From: Lachnospiraceae bacterium
GTDB lineage: Bacteria > Bacillota > Clostridia > Lachnospirales > Lachnospiraceae
Assembly (NCBI GenBank): GCA_017470985.1
Contig: JAFUXA010000002.1
Coordinates: 62,001 to 126,000, forward strand
Length of the DNA: 64,000 nucleotides
Direction: 5' to 3'
Part shown: positions 37,912-47,241 of the stretch, piece by piece
Position numbering within the stretch: the stretch's first letter is position 1
Layout: each line of letters starts with the position of its first letter
Notes under the pieces: model-generated
Database searches by the model: none
What the model saw: the letters and a program-made list of their open reading frames with translations, nothing else
Told to the model about the DNA's origin: nothing
Translations under genes and position numbers: made by a program

Positions 37912-38781
37912 TTGATATTTACAAAGATGCATGGGTGTGGAAATGATTACGTGTATGTAGATTGCACTGAGACACTCATAGACAGAATAGAAGAGACAGC
38001 AAGATTTGTAAGTGACAGACATTTTGGAATTGGATCTGATGGATTGATTCTCATTAGAGATTCCAAGGTGGCTGATTTTATGATGGACATGTACAACGCA
38101 GATGGCTCTAGAGGCATGATGTGCGGAAATGGTATCCGCAGCGTGGCAAAGTATGTATATGATCACAAGCTGACAGATAAATCAGTTATCACTATCGAGA
38201 CTTTGTCAGGTATCAAGACATTGGAACTGACTATCCTAGATGATAAGGTTGAGTCAGTGAAGGTGGATATGGGTGAGCCTATATTGGTTCCAGAGGATAT
38301 TCCGGTTGATCCTACTGTATTGGGATTGGAACCTCATACCAAGGAACCGATTATCGGTCATGATTTTGTAGTTGATGGCAGAAATTATCCTATTACATGT
38401 ATCTCTATGGGTAATCCTCATTGCGTTACATTTATTGAGGAAAATGTTAGAGACTTTGATTTGGAGACAGTGGGACCTAAGTTTGAAAATCATCCTCTAT
38501 TCCCAGAGAGGGTAAATACAGAATTTATCAATGTAATAGATGAGTCTCACCTTAGAATGAGAGTCTGGGAGAGAGGCTCAGGAGAGACATTGGCTTGTGG
38601 AACAGGAACATGTGCTTCTGTAATGGCTGCTTACTTAAATGGATTCACAACCAACGCGGTGGATGTGGAACTTATGGGAGGACATCTCTTTATAGAATAT
38701 GATAAAGAGACAAATCATATATTTATGACAGGACCTGCTACAGAGGTATATACTGGAGAAATAAAGCTGCCTTGGGAGTAG
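37912..38781 (+). CDS. dapF: Diaminopimelate epimerase
   Basis: A TTG start at 37912 follows CAGGAGG with 7 bases of spacing; it gives 289 residues. The two catalytic cysteines are in MCGNGIRS (about residue 70) and ACGTGTCAS (about 222), and the start FTKMHGCGNDYV is typical. It converts LL- to meso-diaminopimelate for lysine and peptidoglycan. It is translationally close to hisA. Confidence 0.95.
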   Translation: MIFTKMHGCGNDYVYVDCTETLIDRIEETARFVSDRHFGIGSDGLILIRDSKVADFMMDMYNADGSRGMMCGNGIRSVAKYVYDHKLTDKSVITIETLSGIKTLELTILDDKVESVKVDMGEPILVPEDIPVDPTVLGLEPHTKEPIIGHDFVVDGRNYPITCISMGNPHCVTFIEENVRDFDLETVGPKFENHPLFPERVNTEFINVIDESHLRMRVWERGSGETLACGTGTCASVMAAYLNGFTTNAVDVELMGGHLFIEYDKETNHIFMTGPATEVYTGEIKLPWE

Positions 38782-38844
38782 GTAGGATTAGTTATTGTTA
38801 ATAATTAAAGGAAATAATTTGGGAGTATAAATGGGGAAAAGAGT

Positions 38845-39684
38845 ATGGGACCTAAGTATTTGAATGTCTACTTGGAAAAAGACAAGTTTACAGAACAGAC
38901 TTATGAGAAAGAAATGGCGGAGATTCAGAGGCTTGCTGAAAACTTTGAAAGGACTATTTATCTGGAGCCTAAAAGTGTAGGCTGCTTATTTGAGCAGATG
39001 TCTCCTGAGGATTGTATATCTATAACAACATCAGCTGATTTATCATGGCAGCTTATGGGCCTGGGATATGCTGTTATAGGCTTTGAAACAGATGGGGCTG
39101 AGATGATGAAGGCTCCTTATATAGTTCTGGATTTGGAAGAGATAGAATATGATGATTTATTGAAAGCATATCAGAGATATCATGATATTCCATGGCACAT
39201 TCTTGATACAGACAGATGTTTGATCAGGGAATTTGGAATGAGTGATTTGGACCAGTTGGAAGAGATGTATGCTGTGCCGGGGTTTACGGAGTTCATAGAA
39301 CCTCTTTATGCTCATGAACTGGAAAGAGAGTATGAGCGCAATTACATCGATAATATCTATAAATTCTATGGCTTTGGTATGTGGCTTGTATTCCATAAGG
39401 AAAGTGGCAGACTTATTGGCAGAGCCGGAGTGGAATTTAGAGATAATTGCGGGGAAAATGAAGTTGAGCTGGGATATGCTATTTTGCCGGAGTTCAGAGG
39501 ACAGGGAATTGCTACAGAAATCTGTACAGCTATTATTGATTATGTGCGGGATGAACTGGCAATGAGAAGTATTATCTGCAGGGTAAATGTGGCTAATGAT
39601 AAATCCCAGAAATTCATTGAGAAGCTTGGGTTTACACTTCGAGAACGGGTTGATGAATTATATACTTATGAGTATTTGTTGTAG
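38845..39684 (+). CDS. GNAT-family N-acetyltransferase with extra N-terminal domain
   Basis: The 279-residue protein has an N-terminal region of about 120 residues that I do not recognise, with LSWQLMGLGYAVIGFET, then a GNAT domain (about 125-279) of the RimJ/RimL type: GRAGVEFRD, VELGYAILPEFRGQGIATEI (acetyl-CoA loop) and ANDKSQKFIEKLGF. The acceptor is unknown. The N-terminal part also looks like the first domain of HAD-like indigoidine-type proteins, an impression only. A short competing frame overlaps its start at 38831. Confidence 0.85.
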   Translation: MGPKYLNVYLEKDKFTEQTYEKEMAEIQRLAENFERTIYLEPKSVGCLFEQMSPEDCISITTSADLSWQLMGLGYAVIGFETDGAEMMKAPYIVLDLEEIEYDDLLKAYQRYHDIPWHILDTDRCLIREFGMSDLDQLEEMYAVPGFTEFIEPLYAHELEREYERNYIDNIYKFYGFGMWLVFHKESGRLIGRAGVEFRDNCGENEVELGYAILPEFRGQGIATEICTAIIDYVRDELAMRSIICRVNVANDKSQKFIEKLGFTLRERVDELYTYEYLL

Positions 39685-39732
39685 TAGTCTGATTTCAATG
39701 CAGGCGACATTTAATATTTAACAGTAAAGTGC

Positions 39733-39770
39733 AAGAGGCATGATTCCTTGTTTGGAGTCATGCCTCTTTT
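39733..39770. terminator. Bidirectional intrinsic terminator
   Basis: AAGAGGCATGA pairs perfectly with TCATGCCTCTT and is followed by TT. It lies between convergent GNAT and MATE genes. Confidence 0.88.
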
Positions 39771-39816
39771 GTGGAAAAGAATTATATTATGGGAAAGTAA
39801 TAAGCTTTGTGTTTAT

Positions 39817-41247
39817 TTACGCGCAAGTTGATTCTGATTCCTGCGCTTTGAGATTAATATTTTGCTGCACATCTACATCCTCTGACTCTATAGAGCCGGG
39901 GTGAGATGATGCAGTATCTAGAGTCAGGCTTCTAAACCATTTAAGAGTTAGAAGAACTGTCACTATAATGGTGAAGAACATTGTAGCTGCATGAGTGAAT
40001 GCAACTCCATATGCTCCAAAAAACTTGTTCAATATAACTAGCATAGGAAGGTATATGATTCCCTTGTCTAGTAATGAGGTGAAAATTGCATAGCTTGCTT
40101 TGCCTGTAGCCTGAAGTGATGACTGGCATAATTGATATATACCGAATACCGGGCCTATAACTACGCCTGCAAGTACGAAAATCTGACCTATGGCAATGAC
40201 ATCTGCATCGTTGATAAATGCAGCTACCAACCTATTCTTGAAAATAAATACAAGGATGGTCAGAACAAGTCCTACACCTATGGTAAATACTCCTGTTGAC
40301 TTTATGATATATTTCATTCGCGTATAATTCTTGGCACCAAAGTTATATGATATTGCAGGTTGCATTCCCATACATATTGCCATTATAAGCATAGTAATTA
40401 CCATGTTGACCTTGCCAGCCACACTCTGGGCAGCCAGATAGGTTGAACCATAACTCATCATCATGCGATTGGCGATAATTCCAGATACACTGCTCAGGAT
40501 TGTTGACACTGTCATAGGCAAGCCCAGGGTGATTACAGGAATCATGATGCCTGTGGTAAAGGCCTGGCGGTTTATTGATGGCAGAAATGCTCTCTTCTTA
40601 GTTAAAATCAATGCCACCAGAATTACTGAAGTTAATACATTTCCCAAAACTGTAGCAAAGGCTGCTCCAAATACATCCCAATGAAATACCAAAATGAATA
40701 AGGCATCCAGTATAATATTTAGAAATGTTCCGGACAGGGTTGCCATCATTGGAGTGGCACCGTCACCATCTGCTCTTATAATAGAACCGAAGCACTGGCT
40801 TAATAGAACCAGAGGAGCAGAGAAACTAAATATTTTGATGTAAGTGATTGTATCTGTCAGAGTCTGTGAGTCAGCTCCCAGCAAAATCGCGATTGTGTCA
40901 GAAAAAACGAATACTATTGCAAAGAAGATAAGTCCAATGCACAATCCTCCTGCCAGACAAAAACCGGTTACATTTCTGATTTTGTCTTTGTTGCCTTCAC
41001 CTAAGGCAATTGATACCGAGGTTGTTCCACCGGTTCCAAACAAAGTGCCGATGCCGGATAGAATGGTAAACAGTGGCATGCCCAATGATATGGCAGATAT
41101 TTTGTTAGGGTCGCCGGTCTGACCGATGAAATATGTATCTGCCACGTTATAGACAATCATAATTAATATTACAACTATTGTGGGAATAGATAGCTTTACC
41201 ATCAGTTCCCAGAAAGAACCTTTTTCTAATACAGAATCATTTTTCAT
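39817..41247 (-). CDS. MATE-family multidrug efflux transporter
   Basis: The start at 41247 follows GAGGAG with 7 bases of spacing and gives 476 residues; the longer frame to 41340 would extend across the promoter. The protein has twelve membrane segments in two similar halves, with VYNVADTYFIGQTGDPNKISAISLGMP and later TFLNIILDALFIL. It exports cationic compounds using a Na+ or H+ gradient. It is divergent from a TetR-type gene that probably represses it. Confidence 0.93.
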   Translation of the reverse strand: MKNDSVLEKGSFWELMVKLSIPTIVVILIMIVYNVADTYFIGQTGDPNKISAISLGMPLFTILSGIGTLFGTGGTTSVSIALGEGNKDKIRNVTGFCLAGGLCIGLIFFAIVFVFSDTIAILLGADSQTLTDTITYIKIFSFSAPLVLLSQCFGSIIRADGDGATPMMATLSGTFLNIILDALFILVFHWDVFGAAFATVLGNVLTSVILVALILTKKRAFLPSINRQAFTTGIMIPVITLGLPMTVSTILSSVSGIIANRMMMSYGSTYLAAQSVAGKVNMVITMLIMAICMGMQPAISYNFGAKNYTRMKYIIKSTGVFTIGVGLVLTILVFIFKNRLVAAFINDADVIAIGQIFVLAGVVIGPVFGIYQLCQSSLQATGKASYAIFTSLLDKGIIYLPMLVILNKFFGAYGVAFTHAATMFFTIIVTVLLTLKWFRSLTLDTASSHPGSIESEDVDVQQNINLKAQESESTCA

Positions 41248-41304
41248 GTTGTTTCTCCTCGTAAAAATGTTGAAAAATATAAAATGTAGTTTTATTATGA
41301 GATT

Positions 41305-41333
41305 AGTATAATCCCTAAAATATAGGGCTTCAA
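41305..41333 (-). promoter_or_regulatory. MATE promoter with palindromic operator in its spacer
   Basis: On the minus strand TTGAAG (41328-41333) and TATACT (41305-41310) are 17 bases apart. The spacer contains the 15-bp palindrome CCCTA-N5-TAGGG (41313-41327), placed so that a bound TetR dimer would block polymerase. A TATAAT on the plus strand (41307-41312) overlaps it and could belong to the tetR-like gene. Confidence 0.72.
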
Positions 41334-41362
41334 CCGACAATGTATGGAGAAGTGTAGAAATA

Positions 41363-41953
41363 ATGAATGTAGATAATAATGTGAGATTTAAGGAAACAGA
41401 AGAGAGAATTATGAGGGCCTACGGCAATCTGGCCAGAAAGTTGCCTATAAACAAGATAACCGTCAGCGCCATATGTAAGGAGGCTGGAATTCACAGAACA
41501 ACATTTTACGGACATTTTCAGGATATAATTGAGCTTGGAGATATGGTTGAGATTGAGCAAATAAACCGACTGGTTCATTATTATATAGATTCAGATAATT
41601 TTGATTTCCCTGCTATGATTAAGGCCATGTTTCAGTTCTATTATGAGAACAGGGAGGTTATCAGAAGACACCTCTTTCAGACAGCTGATGGTGAAGTGAC
41701 TGAGAGAATCCGCAAGAACTTCCTGCCCAAGGAGTTGTCTGCAGAATATGCCAGATGCTTTGATTGTCAAAGTGATACGGAGCTGCAGTATCATCAGGTG
41801 TTCTTTGAAAATGGTTTTATAAATGTGCTTAAACAGTGGATTCTAACCGGGTGTAAGGAATCTTATGAGGAAATGGCCAGTCTTATAATCAAAATATATG
41901 TTACAGCCATGAAACCGGAGGCGAGAGCAGACATTGGAGATGAGTGGCTTTAG
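41363..41953 (+). CDS. TetR-family transcriptional regulator
   Basis: The 196-residue protein has an N-terminal HTH (about 12-58) with KITVSAICKEAGIHRTTFYGHF, the TetR signature, and a helical C-terminal ligand domain. It is divergent from the MATE gene, with the operator-like palindrome between them. Repression of the pump, lifted when a toxic compound binds, is the inferred role. The start follows GGAGAAG at a rather long 11-13 base spacing. Confidence 0.9.
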   Translation: MNVDNNVRFKETEERIMRAYGNLARKLPINKITVSAICKEAGIHRTTFYGHFQDIIELGDMVEIEQINRLVHYYIDSDNFDFPAMIKAMFQFYYENREVIRRHLFQTADGEVTERIRKNFLPKELSAEYARCFDCQSDTELQYHQVFFENGFINVLKQWILTGCKESYEEMASLIIKIYVTAMKPEARADIGDEWL

Positions 41954-42037
41954 TAAATAAAAATCTATTATTCATAATCAGTATGTGGTAGTATTAATAC
42001 ATAGTTTATTAATTGTGAGACAAAACAGAGGTGGGTT

Positions 42038-42964
42038 ATGGCAGAGACAAATATTTTACTTGAGGCTGGTAACAATCAGCTGGAGTTGTTGAAGTTCAAA
42101 GTTGGTGGACAATATTATGCAATCAATGTTGCCAAGACAGATGAGAGTATAGATTATATGGAAGTTACACCTGTTCCACTATCTCGACCGGAGATAAAAG
42201 GAATATTGGCCATCAGAGATACTTTGGTTACAGTTATTGATTTGAAGAAGGTACTCTTTGATGAGTATACAGAAATAACTCCGAATACAAGTATTGTACT
42301 GACGAATTTCAATAAATTGAATCTGGGGTTTGTTGTAGATGAGATAGTAGGAATCAGTAGATTTAGCTGGTTGCATATTCTGAAGCCTGAAGCTACAATT
42401 TCCAGCACAGATGAGGGTATTATTACAGGTCTGGTAAAGGATGAGGATCGTATTGTATGTATCCTGGATTTTGAGAAGATAGTAAGTGATATCAATCCTC
42501 AATGTGGATTGACCTCATCAGATTTGGATGCATCTGTAATGAAGAATTCCAATAATAGAGAGGATTATAGTCTGTTGGTGGCAGAGGATTCGAAGCTTCT
42601 GAATAAGCTTATTGTCAAGTCACTTCTTGACGCTGGATATCAGGTGAAATCAGTATGGAATGGTTCTGAGGCCTGGGATGAAATCACTGCCTGTGAAACA
42701 CGGGAGGAATTGTTGAAGAAGTATCAACTTCTTATTACAGATATTGAGATGCCGGTTATGGATGGTATAACCCTATCTAGAAATATCAAGAAAAGTGATG
42801 AATACAAGTCTCTTCCGATTTGTGTATTCTCAAGTCTGGTAAATGAGATGCTTATTAACAAGGTGAAGGAATTAGAGATTGATGCTATGATTACCAAACC
42901 TGAGATTGGAAAACTGGTTGAGAAAATTGATTCCATGCTTGGAATTTCAGTGAGCGGTAAGTAA
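42038..42964 (+). CDS. cheV: Chemotaxis protein CheV
   Basis: The 308-residue protein has a CheW domain (about 12-155) and a receiver domain (about 175-300) with MPVMDG after the acceptor Asp and a C-terminal Lys in TKPE. CheV links receptors to CheA and adjusts sensitivity through its own phosphorylation. It has its own ribosome site (AGAGGTGG) and a terminator after it, so it is probably monocistronic. It joins the receptors at 3120 and 52547 in the same pathway. Confidence 0.93.
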   Translation: MAETNILLEAGNNQLELLKFKVGGQYYAINVAKTDESIDYMEVTPVPLSRPEIKGILAIRDTLVTVIDLKKVLFDEYTEITPNTSIVLTNFNKLNLGFVVDEIVGISRFSWLHILKPEATISSTDEGIITGLVKDEDRIVCILDFEKIVSDINPQCGLTSSDLDASVMKNSNNREDYSLLVAEDSKLLNKLIVKSLLDAGYQVKSVWNGSEAWDEITACETREELLKKYQLLITDIEMPVMDGITLSRNIKKSDEYKSLPICVFSSLVNEMLINKVKELEIDAMITKPEIGKLVEKIDSMLGISVSGK

Positions 42965-42984
42965 TTAGAGTGCAGATTTTATTG

Positions 42985-43017
42985 AAAGGTAGATTAAGTT
43001 TTTGATCTGCCTTTTTT
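42985..43017 (+). terminator. Intrinsic terminator
   Basis: AAAGGTAGAT pairs with ATCTGCCTTT (one G-T pair), followed by six T. Confidence 0.78.
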
Positions 43018-43154
43018 ATTTTTGCAAAATGATAGATATGTCTTGTATAACAAATGTACATTTTACAAGGGATTTTATGGGATTTTTGTCAATGTTACTA
43101 TGGAGAATATGAGCTATTTTTGATATAATTTAGGAAAAATTTTAGGAGAAGAAT

Positions 43155-44240
43155 ATGAGGTCGACAAAAAAAGGTGTTTTTATAGCAGTTATAGTCGTTT
43201 TGGTGGTGCTTCTGTTAACACCATTTAACTGGTATAAGAGCTCATCGAGAGCAGTATCAGATGAAAGCAGCCAGGTGGAATTCGAAGTAAGTGAGGGTGC
43301 TACTTTAGGTCAGGTTGCTACTGAGTTGGAGAGTGCAGGAATTATTCGAAGCGCGGCAGCAGTAAAGGTATATAACAAGCTGAAGGGTGGTATCATTTTA
43401 CAGGCTGGCATTTATATGCTGGATAAATCCTGGAATATGCCAACTATTATAGACAATATTTCTGTGGGAAATGCTATGGATTTAAGCGTGAGTCTCACAT
43501 TCATAGAGGGGACAGGAATTGAGGATTATGCAGATGTTATAGCTGCAAATACTTCCAATAGCAGAGAGGAAGTGCTGGCAGTTATGTCTGATGCAGAGTA
43601 TATGAGAAGCCTTATAGATAAATACTGGTTTCTGACAGATGATATTTTAGATGAAGATATCTATTATCCTCTTGAAGGCTATCTGATGCCAAATACCTAC
43701 AAGGTGGCAAATGAAAATGTAGATGTTAAAACCATTGTGGAGATGCTTCTGGATCAGACGGCAACAGTGTTGGAACCATATAAGGAAACTATTGAATCCG
43801 GCAGTGCAGGATATACTATTCATGAGATTATGACTCTGGCTTCAATTACAGAGCGAGAGGGCAAGAGCTCAGAGGATAGAGCAGAGATTATTGGTGTCTT
43901 CAAGAATCGATTGGCAGCAGGCATGAGCTTAGGTAGCGATGTTACAACTTATTATGCCTTTGGAGTCGATATGGCTACAAGCGATTTAACATATAATCAG
44001 CTTCATACAGCCAATCCATATAATACCAGAGGACCTGGGATGGAAGGTAAGCTTCCTGCGGGACCTATTTGCAACCCGTCAGAGGATGCTATTGGTGCGG
44101 TGATTAATTATAAAACAACTGATGCCATGTACTTCGTGGCAGATGTTAACGGTAAGGTATATTTCACCAAAACACCAGCAGAACACGAGGCGAAAATAGC
44201 AGAACTTAAGGCAGCAGGACTTTGGCATATATATGAATAA
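43155..44240 (+). CDS. mltG: MltG-family endolytic murein transglycosylase
   Basis: The 361-residue protein has a membrane anchor (about 6-24) and a YceG domain with VSEGATLGQVATELESAGII and the catalytic Glu in SITEREGKSSEDR, then NTRGPGMEGKLPAGPICNP. It cleaves nascent glycan strands and limits their length. Its ribosome site is AGGAG. It lies 41 bases before the relA/spoT gene. Confidence 0.93.
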   Translation: MRSTKKGVFIAVIVVLVVLLLTPFNWYKSSSRAVSDESSQVEFEVSEGATLGQVATELESAGIIRSAAAVKVYNKLKGGIILQAGIYMLDKSWNMPTIIDNISVGNAMDLSVSLTFIEGTGIEDYADVIAANTSNSREEVLAVMSDAEYMRSLIDKYWFLTDDILDEDIYYPLEGYLMPNTYKVANENVDVKTIVEMLLDQTATVLEPYKETIESGSAGYTIHEIMTLASITEREGKSSEDRAEIIGVFKNRLAAGMSLGSDVTTYYAFGVDMATSDLTYNQLHTANPYNTRGPGMEGKLPAGPICNPSEDAIGAVINYKTTDAMYFVADVNGKVYFTKTPAEHEAKIAELKAAGLWHIYE

Positions 44241-44281
44241 GTGGTACAATAAATCAGATAAATTGAGAAAGGAGGCGGACA

Positions 44282-46609
44282 ATGGCTGAATTAACAGAAA
44301 AAGAAGTTAGACAACTGGAGAAGAAGTATAATCAGGCAGTGGATAGCGTGGTTGCTACGGAAGATTTCGTGGATCCTCAGGATTTGTATAATGAGCTGAT
44401 TGCCCGTGTCCGTAAATATCACCCAAGTGATGATATATCTATGATTGAGAAGGCTTACAAGGTGGCACGAGATGCTCATGAGGGGCAGGCTAGAAAGTCA
44501 GGTGAGCCTTATATTATCCATCCATTATGTGTGGCTATTATTCTGGCGGATTTGGAGTTGGATAAAGAGACTATTGTGGCAGGACTTCTTCATGATGTAG
44601 TAGAAGATACTGTTATGACTACAGAGGAAATCGAGCAGGAATTCAGCAAGGAAGTAGCTCTTTTAGTTGATGGTGTTACTAAACTGGGACAGTTGTCATA
44701 TGATGCTGACAAGGTGGAAGTACAGGCAGAAAACTTGCGCAAGATGTTTCTGGCTATGGCCAAGGATATAAGAGTTATTCTTATTAAGCTGGCTGATAGA
44801 CTTCACAACATGCGTACTTTGAAATATATGGCTCCTGAGAAACAGAAGGAGAAGGCCAGAGAGACTATGGAGATTTATGCTCCTCTGGCACAGCGTCTGG
44901 GTATTTCCAAAATCAAGATTGAGCTTGATGATCTGTCTCTGAAATATTTGAAGTCAGAGGCTTATTATGATTTGGTTGAGAAGATTGCTCTTCGCCGTCA
45001 GGAGCGTGATGACTATGTGCAGAGTCTTGTAGATGAGGTTCGCAAGCATATTGAGGGCGCAGGCATTGATGCGGAGATAGAAGGCAGAGCGAAGCATTTC
45101 TTCAGCATTTACAAGAAGATGGTGAACCAGAACAAGACATTGGATCAGATTTATGACCTCTTTGCCATTAGAATTATTGTAAATTCTGTGAAGGACTGCT
45201 ATGCAGCTTTGGGTGTAATTCATGAGATGTACACGCCGATTCCTGGCAGATTCAAAGATTATATAGCTATGCCAAAGCCTAATATGTACCAGTCACTTCA
45301 TACTACATTGATTGGACCTACAGGTTCGCCTTTTGAGATACAGATTAGAACCTATGAGATGCATCGTACTTCAGAGTACGGTATCGCAGCTCACTGGAAA
45401 TACAAGGAGAGTGGAGAGGGTTCAACTCTCAACAAGGAAGAGGAGAAGTTAAGCTGGCTTAGACAGATTCTGGAATGGCAGCAGGACATGTCTGATAACA
45501 AGGAATTTATGAGTCTGCTGAAGAGTGACTTGAATCTCTTCTCTGATACAGTATTTTGTTTCACACCTTCAGGAGATGTGAAGAACCTGCCAAATGGTTC
45601 CACTCCAATTGATTTTGCTTACAGCATTCATTCAGCTGTAGGTAACAAGATGGTGGGTGCCAAGGTAAATGGTAAACTGGTTCCTATTGATTATGTAATC
45701 CAGAATGGTGACAGAATTGATATTATTACTTCTCAGAATTCCAGAGGACCTAGCCGTGATTGGTTAAATATTGCCAAGAGTACTCAGGCCAAGAACAAGA
45801 TTAATCAGTGGTTTAGAAATGAGTTCAAAGAGGAAAATATAATCAAGGGTAAGGAATTGATGTTATCCTCAGCCAAGGCAAAGGGCATCAATTATGCTGA
45901 TATTAACAAACCTGAATATCAGGCCAAGGTTGTGAGAAAATATGGCTTCCATAGCTGGAACGATTGCCTGGCAGCAGTTGGACACGGCGGTTTGAAGGAA
46001 GGTCAGGTTATTACTCGTATGTACGAGGAATACAAGAAGGATCATCCTATTGTAGTTACTGATGATGATATTTTGGCAGAGAATTCAGGGGCTAACCGTG
46101 ATGCCAAGGGCGATAATGAGCCAACTATAGACAGAAAGCATAAATCCAAGAATGGAATTACTGTAAATGGCCTATTTGATGTATCTGTGAGATTCTCTAA
46201 ATGTTGCAGCCCTGTTCCGGGGGATGAGATAGTAGGTTTCGTCACAAGAGGACGAGGTGTATCTATTCATAGAACAGACTGTATTAATATGATTAACCTG
46301 CCTGAGATTGATAAGCGCAGACTTATTGAAGCTGAGTGGTCAATTGACGGTGAGGAGAATTCCGGCGGATTATATCTGACAGAGATAAATATTTATGGTA
46401 ATAACAGAAAAGGTTTGTTGGTGGATATATCTCGAATATTTACAGAGAGTGATATTGATATCAATACAATTAATTCCAAGACCAGCAAGCAGGGTGTTGC
46501 TACTATAAATGTAACTTTCAGAGTTCGTACCAAGGATGACTTGAGAGGTCTGGTGGAGAAACTGAGACAGGTTGAAAGTGTAGTTGATGTGGAGAGAACA
46601 ACAGGATGA
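44282..46609 (+). CDS. Bifunctional (p)ppGpp synthetase/hydrolase RelA/SpoT
   Basis: The 775-residue Rel protein has an HD hydrolase domain with HDVVED at 104-109, a synthetase domain (about 240-390, GRFKDYIAMPKPN and EIQIRT), a TGS domain (about 405-465), a helical/zinc-finger region with RFSKCCSPVPGDE, and an ACT domain (about 695-775). Both enzyme centres look complete, so it can make and break (p)ppGpp in the stringent response. The ribosome site is AGGAGG. It overlaps the next gene by 4 bases. Confidence 0.97.
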   Translation: MAELTEKEVRQLEKKYNQAVDSVVATEDFVDPQDLYNELIARVRKYHPSDDISMIEKAYKVARDAHEGQARKSGEPYIIHPLCVAIILADLELDKETIVAGLLHDVVEDTVMTTEEIEQEFSKEVALLVDGVTKLGQLSYDADKVEVQAENLRKMFLAMAKDIRVILIKLADRLHNMRTLKYMAPEKQKEKARETMEIYAPLAQRLGISKIKIELDDLSLKYLKSEAYYDLVEKIALRRQERDDYVQSLVDEVRKHIEGAGIDAEIEGRAKHFFSIYKKMVNQNKTLDQIYDLFAIRIIVNSVKDCYAALGVIHEMYTPIPGRFKDYIAMPKPNMYQSLHTTLIGPTGSPFEIQIRTYEMHRTSEYGIAAHWKYKESGEGSTLNKEEEKLSWLRQILEWQQDMSDNKEFMSLLKSDLNLFSDTVFCFTPSGDVKNLPNGSTPIDFAYSIHSAVGNKMVGAKVNGKLVPIDYVIQNGDRIDIITSQNSRGPSRDWLNIAKSTQAKNKINQWFRNEFKEENIIKGKELMLSSAKAKGINYADINKPEYQAKVVRKYGFHSWNDCLAAVGHGGLKEGQVITRMYEEYKKDHPIVVTDDDILAENSGANRDAKGDNEPTIDRKHKSKNGITVNGLFDVSVRFSKCCSPVPGDEIVGFVTRGRGVSIHRTDCINMINLPEIDKRRLIEAEWSIDGEENSGGLYLTEINIYGNNRKGLLVDISRIFTESDIDINTINSKTSKQGVATINVTFRVRTKDDLRGLVEKLRQVESVVDVERTTG

Positions 46610-47241
46610 CAGATAACATAGGATTGATGCATTTTGTGGTAGGCCCTGTGTCTACCAATTGCTATATAGTATATAACAGACAGACTCTTGAAGCTTTTAT
46701 TGTAGATCCGGGAGCCAACGCATCCGGTCTGGCAGCCAAGATGGATGAGAAGAATCTGAAGCCGGTGGGTATTTTGCTAACTCATGGTCATTTCGATCAT
46801 GCAGGGGCAGCAGAGGAATTATCAGATAAGTATGATATTCCTATTTATGCTCATGAGGCGGAGGCAGAGACTCTGGATAATCCAAGTATTAATCTGTCTG
46901 GAAACATGATGGGGCAGCCTGCCAGATATGAAGTTGATAATTTGCTTCGAGATGAAGAGACCATTAAGCTGGCAGGATTTGATATAAGAGTATTATTTAC
47001 TCCCGGGCATACACCTGGAGGTTGCTGTTATTATTTGCCATATGAAGATTTGCTTTTTGCAGGAGATACATTATTCTGTGGTTCCGTTGGAAGAACTGAT
47101 TTCCCAGGCGGTAGTATGAGTCAGCTGGTGGGGGCTATAAGAGATAAGCTTATGGTTCTTCCGGATAATACTGTGGTTTTGACTGGACACGATAGTGATA
47201 CAACTATTGAGAGAGAAAGGTTATATAATCCGTACTTATGA
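46606..47241 (+). CDS. Metallo-beta-lactamase fold hydrolase, glyoxalase II-like
   Basis: The 211-residue protein has LTHGHFDHAG (THxHxDH metal site), FTPGHTPGG and LTGHDSDT with further metal ligands. This is the GloB/YcbL-like group of thiolester hydrolases, but the substrate is uncertain. It overlaps relA by 4 bases and hemZ by 4 bases (ATGA junction), a translationally coupled operon. Confidence 0.9.
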   Translation: MTDNIGLMHFVVGPVSTNCYIVYNRQTLEAFIVDPGANASGLAAKMDEKNLKPVGILLTHGHFDHAGAAEELSDKYDIPIYAHEAEAETLDNPSINLSGNMMGQPARYEVDNLLRDEETIKLAGFDIRVLFTPGHTPGGCCYYLPYEDLLFAGDTLFCGSVGRTDFPGGSMSQLVGAIRDKLMVLPDNTVVLTGHDSDTTIERERLYNPYL

